Under the pieces are notes generated by a model. That model was given only the letters and a program-made list of their open reading frames with translations, was not told the origin of the DNA and did no database searches. From Rhizomys pruinosus (lineage: Eukaryota; Chordata; Mammalia; Rodentia; Spalacidae), in the NCBI GenBank assembly GCA_009823505.1, contig VZQC01002896.1, positions 1,803,963 through 1,867,962 of the forward strand: 64,000 bases of DNA, written 5' to 3'. The stretch's first letter is position 1; each line of letters opens with the position of its first letter. Below, piece after piece: positions 10,376-20,741 of the stretch. The position numbers and the translations under genes are program-made.

Positions 10376-10662
10376 CTTGTTTCTTTGACAATTAAGTGTC
10401 TGTGCTGCTGAATTGCTAATTATTTTGCTTTGGATGCCTACTTTCCTCAAGTGTTCTGTTATCTATGCAAACAGAGAATATATTCTTCTGTCATTTGACC
10501 ACTTTAAAAGTATGAAATGTTTAAAAAAAAAGTATGAAATGTTTTTAAGACTTGCTTTCCTGGGGGGGGAATAAAAAAAAAAAGAATTGTTTTCCTAGTC
10601 CTTCTTGCATGTTTATGGTTTGTCTCTGAAGTTCTCTTTGAACCCAGTTTCCTTTTTTATAG

Positions 10663-10784
10663 GAAGACGATGATCCTAGCAAAGGTGATCAGAGTCGCTC
10701 AGTTGACCCTGGGGAAGATAATGTGACAGAGCAGACCAATCACATTATTATTCCCAGCTATGCATCATGGTTTGATTATAACTG
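10663..10784 (+). CDS. Smarcc1: Smarcc1 exon D (linker end and start of SWIRM, about residues 422-461)
   Basis: The acceptor is CCTTTTTTATAG and the donor GTGAGT. Forty codons plus two bases of a Cys codon. It opens with acidic [15 protein letters not shown] and [11 protein letters not shown], then enters the SWIRM domain at [18 protein letters not shown] is a helical fold that helps BAF155 dimerise and contact other SWI/SNF subunits. Proline replaces the Leu I recall in the VDLGEDN stretch. No other change is evident. Confidence 0.96.
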
Positions 10785-11024
10785 GTGAGTGGCCTTTTCC
10801 TCCAGCAAGCATGGGACAGACTGAAGGGTGGGAACACTTGTGTCAAATCAGGTTGTGTTATTTTGCACAATTTTCAAAGTTTTACTGAATGAAACAACTA
10901 CTTTCTTGTTTGTTTGATAGAGGTTTGTTTTGCAACTCAGGGTTGGCCTTAAATTCTCCTTCCTTCTCTCTACTCTCTATTTTTTTTTTTTAAATATAGA
11001 GCTATAAAATTTTTTGAGGGGAAC

Positions 11025-11145
11025 TTTTTGAGATAGGTTCTTCCTGTATCTTGGGTTAGCCTGGAACTTACTAGCAGCCCAGGCTGGTCTTGGTATCCCC
11101 AAAATCTGTCTGTGCCTGCTTCTACTGTTCCTGGCTTTAAAGTTC
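11025..11145 (-). repeat. Diverged B1 SINE, antisense
   Basis: TTTTTGAGATAGGTTCTTCC and CCCAGGCTGGTCTTGG remain. Confidence 0.65.
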
Positions 11146-11177
11146 TAAAATTTTCAAAATTTAAATGATTTACTCTA

Positions 11178-11300
11178 GCTGGGCATGGTGGCACATGTCT
11201 TTAATCCCACCACTCTGGAGTTCAAGGCCAGCCTGGTCTACCTAGTGAGTTACAGGACAGCTGGGGCTACAGGGAGACTGTTTCTCAAAAAGAGCCCCCC
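11178..11300 (+). repeat. B1 SINE with internal deletion
   Basis: Head GCTGGGCATGGTGGCACATG, then a jump from CCACTCTGGAG to TTCAAGGCCAGCC. Confidence 0.85.
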
Positions 11301-11399
11301 CTCCCCAAAATCAATAATTTACTCTGACCAAGTGTTGAATGGTTGAGTTTTGATCATCATAAAATGTTTTTGTTTTATGGACTGGTTTTAGGTTTTGTT

Positions 11400-11585
11400 T
11401 TTTTTTTTTTTTGTTTTTGGCTCTGGAGGACAGGGTTCCACATGTTTAGCTCCAAATGGCTTTGAACTCACTAGGTAACACTAGGCTGGCCTTGCTTGAA
11501 CTCAAATAGATCTACTGACCTCTTGAGCTGCCTCCTACCTAAGTGCTGTATAAGGATTAAAGGGTTGAGCCACATCATGCCTGGC
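11400..11585 (-). repeat. Old B1 SINE, antisense
   Basis: Recognisable through CTAGGCTGGCCTTG and GCCACATCATGCCTGG; strongly diverged. Confidence 0.6.
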
Positions 11586-11589
11586 CTTT

Positions 11590-11870
11590 TTTTTTTTTTT
11601 TTTTTTTTTTTTCTTCCTTTTTTCCCCAAAGCCAATTTCTCTTGAAGCTTTGTGCATTTCATACAAAATTTCCCAATCAAATCTAGACTCATTCCCCCTT
11701 CCTTGTCCCCCCACACCCACCCCATCAGAGCTTATGCATTCTGCCCAACATGTTTTTCATCTATTTCTCAATTTCGATGTAGAAGTTTACTGTTTCGGGC
11801 AGAAGTTCACAATTTCAGCAGTTCTTTGAACCCAGTCTTTTGCTGCTGTTGTTGTTGTTGTTTCTTCCAA
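11590..11870 (-). repeat. LINE-like 3' end, antisense, with poly(A)
   Basis: On the minus strand a CAA/CAG-rich stretch is followed by a G-rich run, TTTTGTATGAAATGCACAAA and a long poly(A). This is the inverted relative of 2641-2758. The upstream CAACAACAA stretch also resembles the sequence at 38040-38100 beside the LTR. It is probably an L1 3' end; the family is not certain. Confidence 0.5.
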
Positions 11871-11904
11871 TTTGTCCTCTTCTATTTTTTTTTTTTTGTT
11901 TGTT

Positions 11905-12056
11905 TGTTTTTTTGGTCTTTTCGAGACAGGGTCTCCCTGTAGCCCCAGCTGTCCTGGAACTCACTCTGTAGACCAGGCTGGCCTGGTCTCACAAAGATCT
12001 GCCTGCCTCTGCCTCCCGAGTGCTAGGATTAAAGGCGTGGGCCACCACACCCGGCT
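11905..12056 (-). repeat. B1 SINE, antisense
   Basis: TTTCGAGACAGGGTCTCCC to CCACCACACCCGGC; short core deletion at GGCCTGGTCTCACAAAG. Confidence 0.9.
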
Positions 12057-12059
12057 GTC

Positions 12060-12182
12060 CTCTTCTTTTTAAGGACAGGAGCTCACTATGTAGCCCTAGC
12101 TGACCTTGAACTCAACAGAGGTCTGCCTGCCTCTGCCTCCTGGATTTGTGGTATTAAAGCTGAGTGCCACCACATCCAGCTA
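12060..12182 (-). repeat. Diverged B1 SINE, antisense
   Basis: GGAGCTCACTATGTAGCCC to CACCACATCCAGC. Confidence 0.75.
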
Positions 12183-12464
12183 TTATGATTGTAAATCAAC
12201 TATCAAAACGTCCTATTGTGGATCCAGAACAGTTTTCATTTATGATACTGGTGTCACCACTGTGCCAAGAGGGTAACTGCACCTTTATTCTAAACATTTA
12301 GGCTTTTGCAGGCTTTTTTACTATAAATTTTAAGGGTGTGATAAAATTCACAAAACATACCCTTAAACATCTGTTACTTAATGCCCACCACTCTACTATG
12401 TTTGAGTGGGACTATAAACAGCTGGTATTGAATATGTGATATCAAGCTGTTTCTTTGCTGGTTA

Positions 12465-12628
12465 TTTTTTTTTTTTTTTTCTTTTATATTCTTGAGACAG
12501 GGTCTCCTTTTAGTCCCAGCTGTCCTGGAACTCACTCTGTAGACCAGGCTGGCCTTGAACTCACAGAGATCTGCCTGCCTCTGCCTCCCGAGTGCTGGGA
12601 TTAAAAGCGTGTGCCACCACGCCTGATT
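12465..12628 (-). repeat. B1 SINE, antisense
   Basis: Full-length, head CCACCACGCCTGA, T-rich tail complement of 18 bases. Confidence 0.9.
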
Positions 12629-12794
12629 TTGTTGCTTATTTTCTAATAAATATAACAAAACTTTAAATGAATATTAACTTCATGTGCTTTACAGATAACT
12701 ATGGTCATCTGAATGTACTACATGTGCTTACATAGGTTGTCGAATCGTTAATTACATCCCTAGCTTCTTTTTTTTTTTTTTTTTAACGAGGGGA

Positions 12795-12850
12795 CAGTGC
12801 CCCAGGACAGCTGGGGCTACAGGGGGACCCTGTCTCAAAGACCAAAGAAA
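12795..12850 (+). repeat. B1 3' fragment
   Basis: Only CAGGACAGCTGGGGCTACAG to TCTCAAAGACC. Confidence 0.8.
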
Positions 12851-12854
12851 AAAA

Positions 12855-13060
12855 ATTATTAGTTATTTTATGTGTATCATGTACTGTCTGCATGTATGTA
12901 GGTGCACCCATTTTGTGCAATGCTTCGGAGGTCAGAAGAGCATGTTGGATTCCCCTCGAACTGGAGTTCAAGATGGTTCTTAGCTGCCATGGGAATCGAA
13001 TCCAGGTCCTCTGCAAGAGCAGTCCGTACTCTTAAAACCACTGAGCCATCTCTCCAGCCC
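12855..13060 (-). repeat. B2 SINE, antisense (short form)
   Basis: Complete tail and head with a deletion around the doubled block and another before GGGAATCGAATCCAGG. Confidence 0.88.
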
Positions 13061-13202
13061 AGGTTATGTCCCTGTTTTACAAATGGTATTGATGTTGCTT
13101 CAGATGAGGGACTTGCAAGTTGAAGAACTCTTCATCCTCATGACCTAAACAATCACTCTGGCAACACTCCATAGTTTTTGTTAAAATGTTCTTCCTTTAG
13201 AA

Positions 13203-13350
13203 GCAGGGCGTGGTGGCGCATGCCTTTAATCCCAGCACTCAGGAGGCAGAGGCAGGCAGATCTCTTTGTGAGTTCAAGGGCAGCCTGCTCTACAGAGCGA
13301 GCTCCAGGAGAGCTGGGACTAAAGGGAGACCCTGTCTCAAAAAATAAAAA
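13203..13350 (+). repeat. B1 SINE
   Basis: GCAGGGCGTGGTGGCGCATG head; ends GTCTCAAAAAATAAA. Confidence 0.9.
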
Positions 13351-13371
13351 AATAAAAGGTTCTTCCTTTCA

Positions 13372-13530
13372 TAAAGGCTTGGTGCCTCATGCCTTTAATC
13401 CCGAAACTTGGGAGGCAGAGGCATTTGGATCATTGAGTTCAAAACCAACCTGGTCTACATAGTGGATTCCAGGCCAGCTGGGGCTACAGGGAGGTCCTAT
13501 CTCAAAAAGACCCCCCCCCCAAAAAAAAAA
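13372..13530 (+). repeat. B1 SINE
   Basis: AAGGCTTGGTGCCTCATG head, tail with a C10 and A10 run. Confidence 0.82.
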
Positions 13531-13751
13531 GTCCTTTCCATTAGAAATTCCTGTAATGTAGTCTTACAAATATAATTCCTGTAATGGTAGTCTTACAAAT
13601 ATATAACAGGTCTTGCTCTATCCTCCAACTTGGCCTCAAACTTAACTGCAATTTTCCTGTTTCTCACAGACATTATTGTTATATTATTATTATAGGTGTA
13701 AGACACCAAAGGTTTTCAGTTTGTTAATGGGACTAGTGAAACCCAATGTAG

Positions 13752-13925
13752 GGCTGGAAAGATGTCTCAGTGTTTAGAGGCACTGATGACTGTTGTAGAA
13801 CTCCTTCAGTTCCCAGCATGCACAGCCTTTAACTCCAGTTGCAGAGGATCCAATTCCCTCTTCTGGCCTCTATGGGCGTTGCATGCATGGGTTACACTCA
13901 TACACATAGCATGCAAATAAATAGA
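13752..13925 (+). repeat. Old B2-type SINE
   Basis: GGGCTGGAAAGATGTCTCAG head and ACACATAGCATGCAAATAAA tail; diverged. Confidence 0.7.
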
Positions 13926-14098
13926 AACATCTTCAAAAGGAATAGGTAAGAAATGGAATGCTTGCTTCAGCTTTGTTGTGAACTGTTAGTGTAGAGGAAG
14001 TTGTCCCATGAAATGTATGAAGCAGTATTCAGGTTTTGAATTTATTAATTTTCTTTAAAAATTGAACAATAAAGTAGCTAAAGTTTTTCAGATTTTAC

Positions 14099-14350
14099 TT
14101 TTTTTTTTTAAAGATATTTATTTATTTGTGTATGTATGTATGTATGTATGTATGTGTATGAATGTACTGTCTGCATGTAGGTTTGTGCACCCGTGTTGTG
14201 CAGTGCCGGGGAGGTCAGAAGAGGGCGTCGGATTCCCCTGGAACTGGAGTTAAAGATGGTTCTCAGCCGCCATGTGGGTTGTGGGGATCGAACCTGGGTC
14301 CTCTGCAAGAGCGGTCGGTGCTCTTACCGCCAGGCCATCTCCCCAGCCCC
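14099..14350 (-). repeat. B2 SINE, antisense
   Basis: Full copy with an expanded TATG tract (14131-14160) in its tail; ends CCATCTCCCCAGCCCC. Confidence 0.92.
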
Positions 14351-14408
14351 TCAAATTTTATACTCTTTTGCCAAAAAGAATCTCAATCTTACCTTTTTTT
14401 CCTTTCAG

Positions 14409-14480
14409 TATTCATGTAATTGAACGGCGTGCTCTTCCTGAGTTTTTTAATGGAAAAAATAAATCCAAGACTCCAGAAAT
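14409..14480 (+). CDS. Smarcc1: Smarcc1 exon E (SWIRM, about residues 462-486)
   Basis: The acceptor is TTTTTTCCTTTCAG and the donor GTGAGT. One base completes Cys from exon D, 23 codons read [20 protein letters not shown] then TPE, and two bases open the next Ile codon. ERRALPEFF is a hallmark of the first SWIRM helices in the RSC8/SWI3/BAF155 group. The exon follows a B2 insertion by about 60 bases, yet the splice site looks strong. Confidence 0.96.
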
Positions 14481-14744
14481 GTGAGTGCAGTGTTTTAAAG
14501 AACTTACTCATGTGTTCATGGCACAGATTCTAAAAGCACTTCATTCTCTTTGTTATTGCTGGGTTTTCATTGTTGTTGATTAAAAATTTTACAAAACTCT
14601 GTTCTACTTGGAAATTGTTTATATTTTAATTTTGCATCTTTTTCTTCAAAGAAAGTTGTAGTCTTTACTGCATATCTCTTATGTACTTTTTTTAAATTTT
14701 TGCTTTTTATTTTTTGTTTTTTTATTTTTTTAAAGGAATTAAAT

Positions 14745-14985
14745 CTTTTTTAAAATTTTTATTTATTTTTTTATGTGTATGAGTGTACTGTCTGCATGTA
14801 GGTTGGTGCACCCGTGTCATGCAATGTCACGGAGGTCAGAAGAGGGTGTTGAATTGCCCCGAAACTGGTCTCCAGTTTCAGGGGAATTCGACAGTTCTCA
14901 GCTGCCATGTGGGTGCTGGGGTTCGAACCCGCGTCCTCTGCAAGAGCAGTCAGCACTCTTAACCGCTAGGCCATCTCTCCAGCCC
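14745..14985 (-). repeat. B2 SINE, antisense
   Basis: Complete, with a variant middle (CGAAACTGGTCTCCAGTTTC) where the doubled block normally lies. Confidence 0.9.
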
Positions 14986-15331
14986 TTTATTTTTTATATA
15001 TATATTTTGTACAAGATTATCAAATTTAGACCTGTGTCCCTCACTTCACCAGAGCTAATGTATTTTATGCACTTTAATACTGAATTTAGTAAATGATATT
15101 TAATTTAGGTTTGTCATAATCTCTTTGAACTTCTCTGTAAGTATGTTAATGGTTTTGCATGTAAATATTCACTTACTTTAACTACATATGACTGCTCCAA
15201 TTAGAGTGTCTTGCCTTGTTATAGGGGAAAACTGACTTTAATATTAATAATTATCTATTTTCTAGGTACAACATAACCAATTTAACATTAAATATATGTG
15301 TATTGTAGTAATTGGCAATTTGAGATTCCAA

Positions 15332-15480
15332 GTTTTTTTTTTTTTTTTTTTTTTTTTTTNGTAGCTCCAGCTGTCCTGGAACTCGCTCTGTAGACCAGGC
15401 TGGCCTTGAACTCACAAAGATCCACCTGCCTCTGCCTCCCAAGTGCTAGGATTAAAGGCATGCGCCACCATGCCCGGCCC
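15332..15480 (-). repeat. B1 SINE, antisense, with N at 15360
   Basis: T-tract, then N, then GTAGCTCCAGCTGTCCTGG to CACCATGCCCGGCC. The GAGACAGGGTCTCCCT part is missing at the N, so sequence was lost at the join. Confidence 0.88.
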
Positions 15481-15739
15481 AAGATTCCAAGTTTTGATGT
15501 TATCCTTATAGCAACAGTTTTGTATGTGAGCTATCTGAATTCATTTTGGGCTTTAAAAACCCTGATACTTTTTTCCATTGAAGGCAGTTTTTCTGTCTTT
15601 ATAAATATTTAAGGTTTTTGGTAGTCTTCTACTTAGAATTGTAGACTTTTTCATTTCAGTTTTTTTCACTTTTTGAATTTCTCTTTCAGTCATTTTTTTC
15701 TATCTGCACTTGGATGGGAGCCTTTTTGAGCAGTTTACT

Positions 15740-15885
15740 CTTTTTTTTTTTTGAGACAGGGTCTCCCTGTAGCCCCAGCTGTCCTGGAACTCGCTCTGTA
15801 GACCCGGCTGGCCTTGAACTCACAAAGATCCACCTTCCTCTGCCTCCCAAGTGTTAGGACTAAAGGTGCGCCACCAGGCCCGGCC
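15740..15885 (-). repeat. B1 SINE, antisense
   Basis: Near-consensus; ends GCGCCACCAGGCCCGGC. Confidence 0.9.
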
Positions 15886-16279
15886 AGAGCAGTTTACTCT
15901 TTCTACTTATGTCGCCCTCTCATGCTCCCAGTTTCTTTCCTGAAAGAACTGTCATGAGGTAGAATAATGTTGCCAGATCCACCTCTTGTGGCTCAATGAA
16001 GACTAAAGAAATGAGAGTTAACTGAGATTAAGAGCACGGCTAGAACCCACAAGGTAGCTGGCCCTCCAGACAGCTCTAAGGGCTCTGTGTTTCAGTGGGA
16101 TGTTGGTAAATAAACGTGTTTTGCAGAGATTCTGAATATTAAGTGAGGTGCTGCAGAGACAGTGCTTAGAACATAGCTTAGTGTGTGGTAAACACTAAAT
16201 GGAAAATAGTGAAGGTCCTAGCCTTAGTAACCATGTGTGAAATGCAAATTTGACAGGCAGTTAAAGATTTAGTGCCTTT

Positions 16280-16441
16280 TTTTTTTAGGGGGGAGGCATC
16301 TTTTTGAGACAGGCTCTCCCTTTAGTCCCAGCTGGCTTGGAACTCACTATGTAGACTAGGCTGGCTTTGAATTCACAGAGATTCACCTGCCTCTGTCTCC
16401 TTAGTGCTGGGATTAAAGGCGTGTGCCACCTTCCCTGGCCA
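16280..16441 (-). repeat. B1 SINE, antisense
   Basis: TTTTTGAGACAGGCTCTCCC to GCCACCTTCCCTGGC. Confidence 0.88.
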
Positions 16442-16451
16442 AAGATTTATT

Positions 16452-16610
16452 CTTTTTTTTTTTTTTTTGGTCTTTTTGAGACAGGGTCTCCCTGTAATCC
16501 CAGCTGTCCTGGAACTCACTCTGTAGACCAGGCTGGCCTTGAACTCACAAAGATCCGCCTGCCTCTGCCTCCCAAGATAAAAGAAAGGCGTGTGCCACCA
16601 TGCCCAGCAG
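16452..16610 (-). repeat. B1 SINE, antisense
   Basis: Second antisense B1, 11 bases after the first, with AGATAAAAGA replacing the usual GTGCTAGGAT. Confidence 0.9.
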
Positions 16611-16744
16611 ATTTATTCTTTTAAATTGCCCAGACTAGTTTATATTAGTGCCCAACTTACCTCATTTGTTTTATGCCTTGGTACACAGTTGTTTTGTGTC
16701 TTACTGCATCTGAATTCAATTGAATTGTTTAAAATTTAACACAG

Positions 16745-16970
16745 GGACTGGAGAGATGGATGGCTCAGCGGTTAAGAGCTCCAACTGCTCTTTCAGAGGA
16801 CCCGGGTTCAATTGCCAGCACCCACTGGGCGTGGTGGCACATGCCTTTAATCCCAGCACTTGGAAGGCAGAGGCAGGTTGATCTCTGTGAGTTCAATGCC
16901 AGCCTGGTCTACAGAGTGAGTTCCAGGACAGTAGGGGCTATAGGGAGACCCTGTCTCAAAAAAAGACATA
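16745..16970 (+). repeat. B2 head joined to B1
   Basis: A B2 head as far as CAGCACCCAC passes into a B1 at TGGGCGTGGTGGCACATG (about 16828). The joint is about 20 bases earlier than in the composites at 24244 and 34744, so it may be independent. Confidence 0.75.
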
Positions 16971-16990
16971 TATATGTGTATATATATATA

Positions 16991-17210
16991 GGGGCTGGGG
17001 AGATGGCCTAGCAGTTAAGAACGCCAACTGCTCTTGCAGAGGACCTGGGTTTGATCCCCAGCTCTCACATGGTGCCTGAGAACCGTCTTTAACTCCAGTT
17101 CCAGGGGAATCAACATCCTCTTCTGACCTCTGCGACACTGCACAACACGGGTGCACAAACCTACATGCAAACAGTACATTCATACACATTAAAAATAAAT
17201 AAAATTTAAA
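16991..17210 (+). repeat. B2 SINE
   Basis: Full-length short-form B2 after a (TA)n tail; ends about 150 bases before exon F. Confidence 0.9.
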
Positions 17211-17344
17211 AATAATTTAGCACAATATCAGTTTTGTTTTTTATATTGCTGTCCTAATTTTTTTTGCATATATTTGTGAAGAACTTTAAGAATTTTGCCT
17301 TTGGAGGGTATTGTTTCTGAAAAGATGTAAGTCTGCCTTTATGA

Positions 17345-17476
<132 letters not shown>

Positions 17477-17570
17477 TAAAATGTTCCCTCATAGTAGGTC
17501 GCTAGTGGATGCATTGCCGTTTTATATATGATAGATTTCAACTAGTTTTCTCCATTAATAAAATATATAG

Positions 17571-17805
17571 GGCTGGAGAGATGGCCTAGCGGTTAAGAGC
17601 GCCAACCGCTCTTTCAGAGGACCCGGGTTCAATTCCTAGCACCCATGTGGTGGCTGAGAACTGTCTGTAACTCCAATTCCAGGAGAACTCCAGTTCCAGG
17701 GGAATCTGAGACCCTCTTCTGACCTCCGTGGCACTGCACAACACGGGTGCACAAACCTACATGCAGATAGTACATTCATACACATAAAAATAAAATTTAA
17801 AAAAA
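17571..17805 (+). repeat. B2 SINE (long form)
   Basis: Near-consensus copy with the doubled block, ending CATAAAAATAAAATTT. Confidence 0.92.
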
Positions 17806-17864
17806 TTAAAAAAGAAGTGTATTTCCATTAAATATATATATATATGTATATAAATGATACTTAC

Positions 17865-18015
17865 AAGGGTTCAGTACTTTTTTCTCCACGAAAAAGTCAG
17901 GATTGAAGATAATAGGCCGACCTCGAAGGGAAGATTCATTGCAAATGACAAAACTGCAGATGGCATCACTGCAGTCGGAGTCTCTGGCGGGAGCCTCTGC
18001 TCCACTCAGCACCAT
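17865..18015 (-). pseudogene. Antisense fragment resembling the ARHGAP19 N-terminus
   Basis: The minus strand opens with ATG at 18015 and runs 45 codons to 17881. From about the 16th residue it reads SDAICSFVICNESSLRGRP and then IIFNPDFFVEK. This is nearly identical to the start of the Rho GTPase-activating protein ARHGAP19 as I remember it. After FVEK the match stops: five more codons (KVLNP) and then a consensus donor-like GTAAGT at 17864-17859. The GAP domain is absent. I see no poly(A) on the downstream side, so a simple processed copy is not supported; a 5' exon copied at DNA level or a broken retrocopy are alternatives. An antisense B1 and a gap adjoin its upstream end. Confidence 0.65.
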
Positions 18016-18039
18016 CTTTGGGCGCTGCTCCTTGTGCTG

Positions 18040-18046
18040 CCCCTCA

Positions 18047-18081
<35 letters not shown>

Positions 18082-18360
18082 TTNNNNNNNNNNNNNNNNN
18101 NNNNNNNNNNNNNNNNNNNNNNNNNNNNNNNNNNNNNNNNNNNNNNNNNNNNNNNNNNNNNNNNNNNNNNNNNNNNNNNNNNNNNNNNNNNNNNNNNNNN
18201 NNNNNNNNNNNNNNNNNNNNNNNTTTTGGTCTTTTTGAGACAGGGTCTCCCTGTCCTGGAACTCACTCTGAAGACCAGGCTGGCCTTGAACTCACAAAGA
18301 TCCGCCTGCCTCTGCCTCCCAAGTGCTAGGATTAAAGGCGTGCGCCACCACGCCCGGCTT
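18040..18360 (-). repeat. Antisense B1 interrupted by assembly gap
   Basis: A T-tract of about 30 bases ends in GTT at 18083, then 140 Ns, then TTTTGGTCTTTTTGAGACAG to ACCACGCCCGGC. The core lacks the segment between CCCTG and TCCTGG. Confidence 0.85.
18084..18223. other. Assembly gap, 140 Ns
   Basis: The gap begins at the end of a homopolymer T run and resumes in a B1. This is typical of a join through a SINE A-tail; the true length is unknown. Confidence 0.99.
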
Positions 18361-18674
18361 TCAATATTTTTAATATTTAGTTTAGTAATCTAGTTTTCAT
18401 AGTTTACATCTTTTGTTTTATAGTCTAATCAAAATGACCAATGATTTGGTTGGGGAGTATATAAACTGTCATAGAAGAAAATAAAAATGAATTTCCTTCT
18501 CTAAATTTGCTTTAATGTAAATTCTTTCATCGTAGACTTAAATGAATGTTTTCTATTTTCTGTGATTAAAATTGTTATGTGTTGTGTGTGGTGGAGTGGC
18601 AAGTATGCCTGGGCAGCCATTGCTCCATAGTGAGAACCTGCCTAAAAAATAAAACAAGTCCCACCAGTACAACT

Positions 18675-18822
18675 TTTTGTATTTTTGACACACGGTCTCC
18701 CTTTAGTCCCAGCTGAGCTGGAGCTCACACTGTAGAGCAGGCTGGCCTTGAACTCACAGAGATCCGCCTGCCTCTGCCTCCCAAGTGCTAGGATTAAAGG
18801 CGTGCGCCACCATACCCGTCCC
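18675..18822 (-). repeat. B1 SINE, antisense
   Basis: TTTTTGACACACGGTCTCCC to CCACCATACCCGTCC. Confidence 0.9.
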
Positions 18823-19041
18823 TCATCCAACTATTATTTTACATGTACGCAGCTTTGAGGTTGTGTATCATGAACATTATTTTTGGGTTTGTAGAAATTG
18901 TCCCTTATAAACACCAAGCTCGTCTGGTGCTCGGATGGTTTGCAACCTACAGAGAATGTTTATTTTCTTGACTGCAAGATAATGTTTTTTCAGATGAGGT
19001 CAGTTATCTATATTGTAATGTTAAGAGTGTTTTTTCTTTAG

Positions 19042-19195
19042 GGTTCATGCCTTCTTAGAGCAATGGGGGCTTGTTAACTACCAAGTTGATCCGGAAAGTC
19101 GACCCATGGCAATGGGACCCCCTCCTACTCCTCATTTCAATGTATTAGCTGATACTCCCTCTGGACTTGTTCCTCTACATCTTCGATCACCTCAG
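19042..19195 (+). CDS. Smarcc1: Smarcc1 exon G (SWIRM end and following linker, about residues 524-575)
   Basis: The acceptor is TTTTTCTTTAG and the donor GTAAAT. One base completes Arg, then 51 codons end in phase 0. [20 protein letters not shown] closes the SWIRM fold; [20 protein letters not shown] and [11 protein letters not shown] form the Pro-rich linker to SANT. Because it ends in phase 0, it would join exon H in frame even without the expected intervening exon. Confidence 0.97.
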
Positions 19196-19337
19196 GTAAA
19201 TTAATGCTGTAGCCCTTGTGAAAGAAAACCATGCCATTCCCGTCCTATTGGGGAGGTTGTCATTAATGATTCTGCCTGACTAGGATTAGAATGGTGTTCG
19301 TAGTACCATTTCTCAGTTGATAGTTTTAGGGTTTGTA

Positions 19338-19500
19338 TGGTTTTTTTTTTGGGGGGGGTCTTTTTGAGACAGGGTCTCCCTGTAGCCCCAGGTGTCCTGG
19401 AACTCACTCTGTAGACCAGGCTGGCCTTGAACTCACAGAGATTCGCCTGCCTCTGCCTCCTGAGTGCCAGGATTAAAGGCGTGCGCCACCACACCCTGCC
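19338..19500 (-). repeat. B1 SINE, antisense
   Basis: TTTTTTTTTGGGGGGGGTC start, core intact, ends CCACCACACCCTGCC. Confidence 0.9.
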
Positions 19501-19551
19501 CAATGTGTTTTGTTTTTTATTTCTAAATATGAATATAGAGTCTATATTCAT

Positions 19552-19552
19552 N
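19552..19552. other. Single-N contig join
   Basis: Left flank is unique intron ending GAGTCTATATTCAT; right flank begins inside a B2 at CACGACACGGGTGCAC. Nothing bridges them, so sequence of unknown length, possibly including a Smarcc1 exon, is lost here. Confidence 0.95.
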
Positions 19553-19640
19553 CACGACACGGGTGCACAAACTTGCATGCAGACAGTACATTCATACACA
19601 TACAGAAATAAATAAAATTAATAAAAAAAAAATTTTTTAA
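19553..19640 (+). repeat. B2 SINE 3' part
   Basis: Begins mid-element at the N; carries the CATGCAGACAGTACATTC tail. Confidence 0.92.
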
Positions 19641-19654
19641 AAAGAAATAAGAAC

Positions 19655-19805
19655 CAGGCCAGGCATGGTGGTTCACACCTTTAATCCTAGCACTTGGGAG
19701 GCAGAGGCAGGTGGATCTTTGTGAGTTCAAGGCCAGCCTGGTCTACAGAGCAAGTTCCAGGCCAGTTGGGGCTACAAGGAGACCGACTCGAAAAGACCAA
19801 AAAAC
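19655..19805 (+). repeat. B1 SINE
   Basis: Full-length, ends GACTCGAAAAGACC. Confidence 0.92.
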
Positions 19806-20189
19806 AAATAAGAACCACAGCCAGACCTGCAACAGGCAAAGAATATATACTTATCATATAAGTGTACAATGGGCATAGGACAGATGCTCCACGGGTGTGA
19901 AGTGTTTGCCACCTAATAGAGGGAAAATTTTCTTCCCTGCGCTCAGCTGGAATGCATCAGATGCCACGGCCTGGTGTCCTTGGGTAATTTGAAAGCCTTC
20001 CTTTGATTCCTCAGGGTGAGCAGGGCAGTATCTCAAGACTGTTAAGACAGGTGTCTCCATAAACAGACTGCCTCATCTTGGGAGTGACTGGTTGGTTGAT
20101 AAGGCTTTAGCAAGGCCAGACTGGCAATTTATTCACATACTCTATGAAATGTTAACATCCTATCTTAGGGGTCAAGAAATGGAAACATT

Positions 20190-20345
20190 CCTCCATGGCC
20201 TGTGACTGCCTCCAGGTTCCTGCCCTGACTTCCCAGGTTGGGCTCCATCAGGGATGAACTGTGACCTGGGAGATGTGAGCGGAGTAACTTTCCTCCCCAA
20301 GTTGGTTTTGGTCAGTGTTTTGTCACAGCAATTGATGGCAAACTA
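20190..20345 (+). repeat. Old rodent interspersed repeat, 3' end
   Basis: The stretch from CTGTGACTGCCTCCAGGTTC to TGTTTTGTCACAGCAAT resembles a widespread rodent repeat 3' end (CCCCAAGTTG…CACAGCAAT). I cannot name the family with certainty. Confidence 0.4.
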
Positions 20346-20741
20346 GAACAGAAATTAGCCAGTTTGATTTCTCTTTCAGACAGGGTCTCAGACAGCCTAT
20401 GGTGGCCTTGAACTCCTGATCCTACTGACTCTACCTCCCAAGTACAGAAATTCCAGGCAAGTATCACTAATTTGTACCCCACCCCATCTACCACCACCAC
20501 TGCAAATCAAATCTAGGGCTTTACATATGCTGGTGGGAAGAACAGCTAAAGTACTCTAATGCTGAGCTATATTGTCCCCAGCTGTATTTTGGTCTCTACG
20601 TACGTCTGCCTCTTTAAAGCTAACATTAATTTATCAAGCTGGGCAGCAAGATGGCTGTCAGTTCAAACCAGCATGGACCCTCCACCAAAAATGCAAAACA
20701 AAGAATCCTCCAACATATCCCAAACCAAACCTTTTTATTTT

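Larger units (their letters stand above)
7312..10662 (+). other. Intron C-D of Smarcc1
   Basis: The intron is mostly SINEs in both orientations between 7540 and 10375. About 8395-8515 is a worn antisense B1 with a repeated CTGGCTTTGAACTCA piece, and 8976-9135 and 9180-9370 are old tRNA-type SINE remnants. 10376-10650 is SINE-free with a small direct repeat of AGTATGAAATGTTT at about 10510 and 10530. Confidence 0.85.
10785..14408 (+). other. Intron D-E of Smarcc1
   Basis: SINEs fill most of 11025-13530. 12182-12460 and 13930-14095 are SINE-free and hold nothing that I recognise. At about 13543-13603 a 30-base unit containing AATTCCTGTAATG is present twice in tandem. The B2 at 14099-14350 ends about 60 bases before exon E. 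Confidence 0.85.
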
